A stretch of 64,000 nt of DNA, taken from Mesorhizobium escarrei. Its GTDB lineage: Bacteria; Pseudomonadota; Alphaproteobacteria; Rhizobiales; Rhizobiaceae. The notes beneath the pieces are model-generated. The model saw only the letters and a list, made by a program, of their open reading frames with translations, was not told where the DNA came from and did not search any database. The stretch is taken from positions 36,103 to 100,102 of the forward strand of contig NZ_CAKXZT010000157.1 in assembly GCF_935825525.1 (NCBI RefSeq), in the 5' to 3' direction. A program made the position numbers and the translations under genes. This document shows positions 54,949 to 62,230 of this stretch, piece by piece; the stretch's first letter is position 1; each line of letters begins with the position of its first letter.

Positions 54949-55854
54949 GTGCTGCAAAAACTTGTCGACCTTGGACCGGTGATGAAGATGATTTCTCTGC
55001 CGCGCGCTCGGCAGCGATTGCACACCATGCCGACGAGCACCGGCTACGACGTGAGAACGGATGCCGGCTACAGCTGGGATGGCCGCAGGCGCGGGCAGAC
55101 GCCGTTCACAGTTATGCAGCACACCATCAGCGGCACCGGAAACCTGCGTTACGGAACCAGGTCGTACCGCATCGCTCCGGGCGAGACGATGCTGTTGGTT
55201 GTTCCGCATTCGCACCGCTACTGGGTCGAAAAGGGCGGGCGCTGGGAATTCTTCTGGATATCGATGCATGGGGCGGAAGCGTTGCGAATCCATAGAGAGG
55301 TCCTGGCAACGAAAGGACCGGTGCTCAGCCTGCGGGCAGCGACCGTCGATAATCTGGCCGACTGCGCCTACCGGCTGGTCAAAGGCGACGGGTCAACGCC
55401 GGCACGCGCCTCGGCAATTTCCTACGAGGCGGCCATGGCACTCTATGACGACGTGTTCGAACTGCACGGAAATGACGTGGCGGAGAATTCAGTAGTGCGT
55501 CAGGTGACTGACTATATCGGTGCGCATCTGCATCTGCCGTTGCCGGTCGATGAGCTGGCGCGGCTTTCCGGTCTCAGTCGCGCGCATTTCTCGCGTGTGT
55601 TCGCGGCGCATGAAGGTATTCCTCCGGCTGAGTTCGTCCTCAACAGACGCCTCGACCGCGCCGCAAAGCTACTGACCATGTCCGCCGACCTTCCGGTGAA
55701 GGATATTTCCGGCATGTGCGGCTTCGAGGATCCCAACTACTTCGCCAAGGTATTCCGACGTGGCTTCGGCGTCAGTCCGACAGAATTCAGAACCACTGGC
55801 ATGTATGCAAGCGCCGGTTATCAGCAGGGCAGATTTTGGACGGATGACAAATAG
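54949..55854 (+). CDS. agpT: AraC-family activator of alpha-galactoside genes
   Basis: A 301-residue AraC-type regulator. The N-terminal AraC-binding cupin (about 40-170) has FTVMQHTISGTGNLRYGTRSYRIAPGETMLLVVPHSHRYW. The C-terminal double HTH (about 195-290) has LARLSGLSRAHFSRVFAAHEGIPPAEFVLNRRLDRAAKLL and VKDISGMCGFEDPNYFAKVFRRGFGVSPTEFR. It is divergent from the agp operon, as Sinorhizobium agpT is placed near agp genes. It is likely activated by an alpha-galactoside. The GTG start at 54949 is tentative. An ATG at 54982 is an alternative. Confidence 0.9.
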   Translation: MLQKLVDLGPVMKMISLPRARQRLHTMPTSTGYDVRTDAGYSWDGRRRGQTPFTVMQHTISGTGNLRYGTRSYRIAPGETMLLVVPHSHRYWVEKGGRWEFFWISMHGAEALRIHREVLATKGPVLSLRAATVDNLADCAYRLVKGDGSTPARASAISYEAAMALYDDVFELHGNDVAENSVVRQVTDYIGAHLHLPLPVDELARLSGLSRAHFSRVFAAHEGIPPAEFVLNRRLDRAAKLLTMSADLPVKDISGMCGFEDPNYFAKVFRRGFGVSPTEFRTTGMYASAGYQQGRFWTDDK

Positions 55855-56024
55855 CGCTGACCTGTCACCCCTTTGATGGCTGCTTTTAGCGCGAGAGAGA
55901 CCGTCAATTTGGTCACGCGGACATCGGGTTTCAGGAGGCGCCAAAGCTGATCTCGACGTCCGATATCAGGCGCAAGGCGGACAAGTTCGACGATCGGCCG
56001 GTACGGAGTAATCGACCACACCAC

Positions 56025-56220
56025 TCAAGGTATCAGCACGACCTTGCCGGTCGAGCGGCGCTCCTCCAGCAGGCGATGCGCTTCGTTGGCCTGGTCGAGC
56101 GGATAGCGGCCGCCTTGCGTCACGGCAAGCTGGCCGCCGGCGGCCAGGTGGAAAAGCTCCGACAGGCTGGCCCTGAGGCCATCGGCAGAAAGCAGCGGCA
56201 GCAGGGCATCCCTCTTAGCG
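56025..56220 (-). pseudogene. Quinone oxidoreductase C-terminal fragment
   Basis: The last about 65 codons of a zinc-type alcohol dehydrogenase/quinone oxidoreductase can be read: SADGLRASLSELFHLAAGGQL, then GGRYPLDQANEAHRLLEERRSTGKVVLIP. The dinucleotide-binding domain is missing. Upstream the homology stops near 56220, about 60 bp before the truncated lysR piece on the other strand. It appears to be one side of a deletion that removed both gene starts. Between 55855 and 56024 I see no other gene. Confidence 0.7.
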
Positions 56221-56281
56221 ACTGGTTTCGACTGATCATCGCTTCCAGTTGCGCAGCGCCGATCGCGTATCTGCCCAGCGC

Positions 56282-56773
56282 TCCAGCGGGTTCGATGCCG
56301 GCGTGCGCCTCCTCGGATCGGTCCCCAAGGACATGATCGCCGTGCCGCTTGCACGCCGGTTGAGGTTCATCTGTGTCGCGTCGCCCGCCTACCTCGATCG
56401 CTTTGGTGACCCCGGAACCCCCGAGGAATTGCAACGCCACCATAGCATCGGCCACCGTATGCCCAGCGGCAAGCTTTACCGATGGGAGTTCGAACGCGCC
56501 GGCCAGGAACTCGTGATCGAGGCAAACGGCCCCATCGTCCTCGACGACGAGGAACTGATGGTCGAAGCCGCAATAGAGGATCTGGGCTTCGCCTACGTGG
56601 CCGATTGGGCCGCCGAAGCGGCCTTGTCCGACGGCCGGCTGCGCAAGGTCCTGACCGCGTGGATGCCCGCTGCGGAAGAAGTTGCGGTTTACTATCCCGG
56701 ACATCGAGCCGTACCGCCCGCACTGCGGGCGTTTCTCGATGTCGTCAAAGACCTGCGGAAGAAAGAACCTTAA
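56282..56773 (+). pseudogene. LysR regulator C-terminal fragment
   Basis: About 160 codons of the effector domain and end of a LysR regulator, starting abruptly in GFDAGVRLLGSVPKDM and ending LRAFLDVVKDLRKKEP. It has no HTH. It is in an intact frame, unlike the corresponding part of the copy at 44.3 kb (about 45008). It cannot bind DNA, so it is a gene fragment and not a regulator. Confidence 0.8.
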
Positions 56774-56954
56774 CCAGAGCGAGCCGCGCCATGACTGGTC
56801 GTTGGGCCAGGCGATTCGGAGTGCTCAGTTCGTTGCTATTGCGCCAACGAACCAGTGTTCTGCCTCTGACGAATCCTGCATTGGGCCGATGACCAGTTCG
56901 ATCGGTCAGGCTGAAGCAGGCGATTACGCAAGTTGGGGTCGTCAACGGACTGGC
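56282..56954 (+). repeat. Long direct repeat, copy 2
   Basis: About 673 bp matching 44695-45381. Differences include the extra base in copy 1, small deletions in the downstream non-coding part and several substitutions. It is the right border of the agp block. Confidence 0.9.
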
Positions 56955-57177
56955 TTCTCTCGGAAGACCGACTGCAGAAGCGGACATAAGCTGCGCTTAA
57001 GGGCGATTTGGATGTTACCCAGACAACGTGCACACTTCGGATTGCGACGGCGGCTCAAGCAGATCGCCCTCCGCCGCCAGTGAAACGTAAGCCTTTGTCG
57101 CCATTTATCGCGATCTCGATCCGGTCGTCCGCTGGAAGTTCGCGCCACATGGAAGATACGCTCGTCAGCTAACTGCG

Positions 57178-57266
57178 GATCATGTCCCGTGGCACGCTGA
57201 TCTTCTGGCCATGCCGGAGAGCGCGGCGGCCAGGCCGTCAGCTACACCACTCCACGGGACATGATC
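57178..57266. repeat. 89-bp element with 15-bp perfect inverted ends
   Basis: GATCATGTCCCGTGG (57178-57192) is the exact inverse of CCACGGGACATGATC (57252-57266), with 59 bp between. No flanking direct repeat is obvious. It may be a small terminal-inverted-repeat element, a recombinase site or a regulatory palindrome pair upstream of the cyclase gene. The remaining part of the 386-bp gap 56955-57340 shows nothing I recognise. Confidence 0.75.
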
Positions 57267-57340
57267 GTGCACGCCGCTGGAATGCTAGGGGAACGGGTGC
57301 TAGCGTACCCCACGAGCCCTCGAACAGATCGAAGGCTCAC

Positions 57341-57481
57341 ATGGAGTTTAACATCCCGGAGCTTATGATAAGCTTGAAATCCGCCGAGGCGGAAGTGCGC
57401 GAGTTGGTGGAATGGCTAGCGATCAGACAGCCGAGCGCGAAATCTTACCAAGCCGAAGGCCATAGTGATGGCCGGGCCTGA
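57341..57481 (+). CDS. Small ORF overlapping the cyclase start
   Basis: A 46-codon frame (MEFNIPELMISLKSAEAEVRE...) with GAAGG before its ATG. Its end overlaps the start of the cyclase-AAA gene by 17 bp, so it may be a leader peptide that couples translation. The sequence is amphipathic/helical with a charged stretch, and no family is recognised. It is too short for certainty. The good ribosome-binding site and overlap are the only support. Confidence 0.45.
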   Translation: MEFNIPELMISLKSAEAEVRELVEWLAIRQPSAKSYQAEGHSDGRA

Positions 57482-60400
57482 GCCTGAGCGAAAGCCGGCA
57501 CAAGACGTTCGGAAGACGATAACAATTCTCTTCGCCGACATCGTAGATTCGTCACGCCTTAGCCTCACCCTCGATCCGGAGGCGCTCCAGAACCTGCTCG
57601 CCCGATACTTTGACGAGATGAGCTCCATTATCCAGCGGCACGGTGGAATCGTGGAGCGGTACGTCGGTGACGAGATCATGGCCGCGTTTGGCGTGCCGAT
57701 GCTTCACGAGGATGACGCCCTACGGGCGGTATCCGCCGCTGTCGAGATGCGCGACACACTTGCGACACTCAACCACGAGATTGAGACGGTTTGGGGCGTT
57801 CAGCTGGCTCATCGGATTGGCCTCAACACCGGGGAGGTCTTTACTGGCGACGACAGGCAGGGACATCGATTTCTCACTGGCGAGGCTGTGCGTATTGCCA
57901 AGCGTCTGCAGGAGGCCGCGGCGCCCAACGAAATCCTGATTGGAGAGGCAACCCATAAGCTGGTAGGCCACGCCGTTGTTGTAAAGTCTAGCAGCCCGCG
58001 CGCGCTCAAGCACGGCGAGAAGTTCCCTGCCATTGTCGTGGTAAATGTCATCGCCCGCGCCTCCGGCTTTCAACGCCGCTTCGAGGCGCCGTTCGTCGGA
58101 CGCAAGCGCCAGCGTGCGAGGATCGAGACCATTTTTCGTCGGGACGTGTTCGAAAATAAAACCTGCCGCCTGTTGACCGTGCTGGGCGAGAAGGGCGTAG
58201 GAAAGTCGCGGCTTGTTTCGGAATTCGCCGGAAGTCTTTCGGACGATGTGATTGTCGCGCGCGGCCGCTGCCTGCCCTACGGCGAAGGCATTACCTATTG
58301 GCCGCTTGCAGATATTATTCGGGATATCACGGGAGCTGAGGGTGTGGACCCTCGCAAGCAGTCTGCGGCGAGGATTGCAGAGAGCCTCGGTGGGGGCGAC
58401 GAGGCCGAACTCATCGCCGAGCGCGTAGCTGAGTTGCTCGGGTTCGGCGGCCAAGAACCAGCGTTCAGTGAGGAGACTTTCTGGGCCGTCCGACGACTAT
58501 TCGAGGTGCTAGCGGGAGAACGACCGCTGGTGATCGTGGTGGACGACCTCCACTGGGCCGAGTCGACGTTCCTAGACTTGGTCGAGTATGTCGTCGATAT
58601 CTCACTCGATTTCCCCATAATGATCGTCGGCATGGCACGAGAAGAATTGCTCAAAAAGCGCAACGGCAAAAAGCGCAAAGGTTGGGGTGCCGGGAAGCCG
58701 AACGCGACGACAATCAAGCTTGAACCGTTGAGTGAAGCGGAATGCCGCGAAATGATCTCAAATCTACTCGACCATGTGCCGCTATCACCCGCAGTCGAGT
58801 TGAAGATCACAAGCGCCGCCGAGGGTAACCCGTTCTTTGTAGAAGAGCTCGTGGCAATGCTCGTTGATGAGGAGCTGATCACACGCAAGGAGAACTGCTG
58901 GGTCGCTCGCTCGGATCTCTCCGAGCTGCCAGTCCCGTCGACAATTAGCGCGCTCTTAGCCGTCCGTCTCGAGGGCCTCCCAGTCGATGAACGAGCGATC
59001 TTGACGACGGCAGCCGTCGAAGGCGCGGTGTTTCATCGGAGTGCAGTCGCCGAGCTCGCTCGCCCGGCTCTCGATTCGGTGCTTGATGATGGCTTGCTCG
59101 CGCTTGTCCATCGCGATTTAATCCGCCAAGACGCTTCGGACCCCTCCGGTGAGGAGGCCTACCGCTTCCGTCATGTTCTGATACGTGATGCTGCGTATAA
59201 CTCACTGTCGAAGCACGTGAGGGCCGACCTGCACGAACGCTTCGCCGCCTGGCTTGAGATGAAGCCAAGGGAGCATCTGCGGGAATCTGACGAGATTGTT
59301 GGCTATCACCTCGAGAAGGCCATTGAGTGCCGCTCCGCGCTTAAACCGCGCGACTCGCGCGTTGCTTCGCTCCGGGCCCAGGCAGCCGCGCGGTTCGAGG
59401 CCGCGGCCCGGCGGGCATTCGCCCGCGGCCACCGGTCCGCCGCGATTGCCCTACTGCAGCGAGTGTGCGAACTGCTCAGCGAGGATTCACGGCAAAGAAT
59501 GGTTCTTCCCGAACTAGCCGCAGCACTGATCGAGTGCGGGCGGCTGGCCGAAGCTGAGGACGTGCTCGGGAAGGCGGAGAAGCTGGCTGCTGTCGCAAAC
59601 GATGAGCGCGCAGCGTCGCACGTGCTCGTCCAGCAGCACTTACTCCGGCTCCTCCACGTCGAGAAGGGCGGGATAGAGGAAGCTGCGCGGGCAACGGGCT
59701 TGGTGATTCCGGAATTCGAGCGCTTCAAGGACAGCCTTGGCTTGTGCCACGCGCGGCGGCTCGAAGCGTTGTTCTATTGGAACGAGGCACGCGCCGAGGC
59801 GGCAGCGGAAGCGTGGAAACGCGCGGCCGTGCACGCTTTGGTTGCAGGCAATAGGCATCTCTACAACGAGATCCTGACGTGGATCGCGTCCTCGCTGTGG
59901 TTCGGTCCGACACCGGCCGACGAAGGAATTCGGCGCTGCGAGCTAATGCGCGAGGACGTCCGTGAGAGCCCAGAGTCCGAGGCGGCGATCCTCCGTCACC
60001 TGGGCGGTCTGCAAGCGATGGTTGGCCGCTTCGACCTCGCCCGGCAGCTGCTTGCAACGAGCAATGCCGTTTACGCTGACCTCGAGGTCACGCTCGACGC
60101 GGCAACATCCCAGAACGAAGCCGTCGTCGAGCTGCTCGCCGGGAATCCAGCTGTGGCCGAGGAGAGCCTGCGCAAGGGATATCTGGCGCTTCAGGAGATG
60201 GGCGACCGCATGTTTCTGCCGACAACCGCTGCGTTCCTCGCGCGGGCCGTCCTGGAACAGGGGCGCGACGAGGAGGCCGAGGACCTGGCGAAGCAGAGCG
60301 CTGAACTGGCCGCGAAGGGCGACCTGCTCTCGCAGATCCTTTGGCGCGGCGTTCGTGCTCGGGTGCTTGCGAGGCGTGCGCAGCTCGAGGAGGCCGAGGC

Positions 60401-60605
60401 GCTCGCTAGCGAGGCTGTGGTGCTCGCCGAAACGACCGACTTCATCAACCACCGGGCGGACGCGCTGATGGACCTGTCGCATGTGTTCAAGGCTTCAGGA
60501 CGCGGGGACGAGGCGGTCAATTCCGCCTCCGAGGCGCTGCATCTCTACCAACTCAAGAGAAACCTCGTCTCCGCATCCGCGACTCGGTTATGGTTAGAGG
60601 GATAA
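57465..60605 (+). CDS. Class III adenylate/guanylate cyclase fused to AAA ATPase and TPR-like tail
   Basis: A 1046-residue multidomain protein. The cyclase domain (about 15-175) has ILFADIVDSSRLS and ERYVGDEIMAAFG, which carry the two metal-binding aspartates. An AAA/STAND ATPase follows (about 210-480), with Walker A VLGEKGVGKSR and Walker B VIVVDDLHWAES. A long TPR-like helical region makes up the rest. It lacks the N-terminal SAM domain of the other cyclase gene in this window. It looks intact, so cAMP or cGMP production is possible, and the ATPase/TPR part is presumably the switch. The product nucleotide is not readable here. Confidence 0.9.
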   Translation: MMAGPEPERKPAQDVRKTITILFADIVDSSRLSLTLDPEALQNLLARYFDEMSSIIQRHGGIVERYVGDEIMAAFGVPMLHEDDALRAVSAAVEMRDTLATLNHEIETVWGVQLAHRIGLNTGEVFTGDDRQGHRFLTGEAVRIAKRLQEAAAPNEILIGEATHKLVGHAVVVKSSSPRALKHGEKFPAIVVVNVIARASGFQRRFEAPFVGRKRQRARIETIFRRDVFENKTCRLLTVLGEKGVGKSRLVSEFAGSLSDDVIVARGRCLPYGEGITYWPLADIIRDITGAEGVDPRKQSAARIAESLGGGDEAELIAERVAELLGFGGQEPAFSEETFWAVRRLFEVLAGERPLVIVVDDLHWAESTFLDLVEYVVDISLDFPIMIVGMAREELLKKRNGKKRKGWGAGKPNATTIKLEPLSEAECREMISNLLDHVPLSPAVELKITSAAEGNPFFVEELVAMLVDEELITRKENCWVARSDLSELPVPSTISALLAVRLEGLPVDERAILTTAAVEGAVFHRSAVAELARPALDSVLDDGLLALVHRDLIRQDASDPSGEEAYRFRHVLIRDAAYNSLSKHVRADLHERFAAWLEMKPREHLRESDEIVGYHLEKAIECRSALKPRDSRVASLRAQAAARFEAAARRAFARGHRSAAIALLQRVCELLSEDSRQRMVLPELAAALIECGRLAEAEDVLGKAEKLAAVANDERAASHVLVQQHLLRLLHVEKGGIEEAARATGLVIPEFERFKDSLGLCHARRLEALFYWNEARAEAAAEAWKRAAVHALVAGNRHLYNEILTWIASSLWFGPTPADEGIRRCELMREDVRESPESEAAILRHLGGLQAMVGRFDLARQLLATSNAVYADLEVTLDAATSQNEAVVELLAGNPAVAEESLRKGYLALQEMGDRMFLPTTAAFLARAVLEQGRDEEAEDLAKQSAELAAKGDLLSQILWRGVRARVLARRAQLEEAEALASEAVVLAETTDFINHRADALMDLSHVFKASGRGDEAVNSASEALHLYQLKRNLVSASATRLWLEG

Positions 60606-60687
60606 TTGCTCAGGCTGGAGCCTTCGGAAAGCACCATTCGACTGCCCTCGGCATATCGTTCTCGTTAGAACGATTGCCGCGAGCCAG

Positions 60688-60870
60688 CTATTCGAGCTTT
60701 CCGAAGATTTCGTCGAGCTTCTCTTTGACGTCGCTCTTGTTGTCGAAAGTAAAGAAGGAGTCATTGCCTTTCGACCCCTTGGCATTTTCCTCGGTCTCAG
60801 TGTCATCGTTGACTATCATACGATAGCCGCCTTTTTCCGACTTCACCATTGTAATCGTTACATCCTTCAT
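60688..60870 (-). CDS. Small acidic protein, function unknown
   Basis: A 60-residue protein (MKDVTITMVKSEKGGYRMIVNDD...). It is rich in Lys/Glu/Asp and ends in DNKSDVKEKLDEIFGKLE, probably beta strands followed by a helix. GAGGAGG precedes the start at 60870, which is preferred over a longer frame. It lies downstream of another small unknown gene on the same strand (gap 117 bp), so the two may be cotranscribed. No family is recognised. Confidence 0.7.
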   Translation of the reverse strand: MKDVTITMVKSEKGGYRMIVNDDTETEENAKGSKGNDSFFTFDNKSDVKEKLDEIFGKLE

Positions 60871-60987
60871 TCTGCATCCTCCTCTTCGATGTCGGAGACT
60901 GGGCAGACATGCGGCTGGTGACGAGCGGATTAAAGTCACTGAGCCGCCTATCCGAAGCCGCGACTCGTCCTACACCGACACCTGTGC

Positions 60988-61341
60988 CTACTGCAGTTCA
61001 ATTGGATCTTCAGACCACCAGAGGTACCCTTTACTACTGCTATTGGTGTCTTTCCAATAAACAAGAGCTATTCCCACTGCTGGTCCCGGCAGGAATGTTC
61101 CCCGGTTGTAGAGTCGGACGTTCGCAATCCAGTGGCCCGCCACCGCAAAAGCGCCGCTGCCTTTCGATCCGTGGTAGGTCTGGGCGCTGCCCGTGCTCGA
61201 CTGGACAATCCAAGCGTCGACCCATCTCGGCGTTGGGTCGGTCGGGTTGCCAGGAAGGCCAGTAAGATCCAACGGCCCTGTTGAAAAGTCCACGCGTCCA
61301 CTAGTTATATTCTGTACGGGGTCCCAATTGCCTCCTGCCAT
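60988..61341 (-). CDS. Small protein of unknown function, beta-rich
   Basis: A 117-residue protein (MAGGNWDPVQNITSG...) with many aromatic residues (WVDAWIVQSS, HWIANVRLYN, LVYWKDTN, YLWWSED), giving a beta-sandwich impression. There is no signal peptide, and no cysteine is seen. GGAGGG lies 7 bases before the start at 61341. Upstream in-frame codons have no such site. It resembles no family I can name. Confidence 0.7.
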   Translation of the reverse strand: MAGGNWDPVQNITSGRVDFSTGPLDLTGLPGNPTDPTPRWVDAWIVQSSTGSAQTYHGSKGSGAFAVAGHWIANVRLYNRGTFLPGPAVGIALVYWKDTNSSSKGYLWWSEDPIELQ

Positions 61342-61410
61342 GATATCCCTCCAATCGCTGCCGGCGGCTCCCGGATTCAATGGGCGGCAGCAGATCTCAC
61401 CGCTCGCTAA

Positions 61411-61827
61411 CTATGTCTCATCTTGTCCAACTCGCCTAGTAAAATCATCGCGCCTGAGATGACGGCCGAGCAGCTCTTCCATGGGAAGAGCCATCTCGAC
61501 GTTCTTGCGGACAAGACGCGTGCGTGCGAACTGCTGGGGTCGGGCGATGACACGCGCGACTTCGCTAGCGGCTTCTTCAAATCGCGTGGCGAACAGTTTG
61601 TTGTTCTGCTGAAGAGGCTTCCAGCCAAGAAGTTCATTTTGGGCGAGCCAATGAAGCCTGCGACAAAACGGTTGACGGGCTTCGTCGTGGAGCAACTGCA
61701 AAACCCGCCTGCCGGGCACGAACGAGCAGATCGTAGGCCTCCGGATCGATCTTTCTGCGGTTTCACGCAGGGCTTCTTCTCCGGCGGTTAGCTTCACCTT
61801 GAGAGCATCGACGATCGTGCGGTTCAC
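61411..61827. other. Unresolved open frames on both strands
   Basis: A plus-strand frame (61423-61791, MTAEQLFHGKSHLD...) and a minus-strand frame (61411-61827, MNRTIVDALKV...) use the same codon boundaries. G/C at third positions is higher for the plus frame in the part I counted. Neither has a recognised domain or a convincing ribosome-binding site. It may be decayed DNA or one true small gene. Confidence 0.3.
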
Positions 61828-61898
61828 CTCATCCTGAACCGCAAAGACGCCTCCCCTCTACTAGCAGCGACGTGCAAGCCGGCCGGAAGCGCGTGGTT

Positions 61899-61918
61899 GT
61901 GTTACCCTGGTGTTACCC
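61899..61918. repeat. GTGTTACCC direct repeat, 11-bp period
   Basis: GTGTTACCC at 61899-61907 and 61910-61918. The spacing is one DNA turn. It lies in the 403-bp gap 61828-62230 before the peroxidase gene. That gap also contains a hairpin CTCAGGGACA/TGTTCCTGAG (61972-61994) and no recognisable gene. Confidence 0.55.
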
Positions 61919-62169
61919 GGGGCAGATCAGTGCGTTGCTGATTGAACGGGACTCTCCTGAAACCGTTATGACTCAGGGACATCGTGTTCCTGAGAATGCT
62001 CCTCGTTTGAGATAACGGCTGCCTTCGAGGGCAGAAGTCAGGGTTTTCGTGCATGGCCCGCGCGGTATGCAACCGCTTGGGCTAGCTCTGCTGTGTGCAG
62101 TTATTAAAGGATTCTTCGCATACGCAGTCACATGATGCCATTCCTGGCAACGTCATGGCAACACAACTG

Positions 62170-62191
62170 TATATTTCATGTATGTTTCATG
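62170..62191. promoter_or_regulatory. TAT(A/G)TTTCATG tandem direct repeat
   Basis: TATATTTCATG (62170-62180) is followed at once by TATGTTTCATG (62181-62191), 40 bp before the proposed peroxidase start. The 11-bp period and promoter position suggest a regulator site. Confidence 0.5.
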
Positions 62192-62230
62192 CGTACTCAG
62201 CACTGTTTGTTAGGTGGTAAGGAATGCGTC

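Noticed and set aside
55821..56024. Minus-strand 67-codon frame (MVWSITPYRPIVELVRL...)
   Set aside because: It overlaps the agpT end, lacks a ribosome-binding site and matches no family I know. A gene remnant is possible but not supported.
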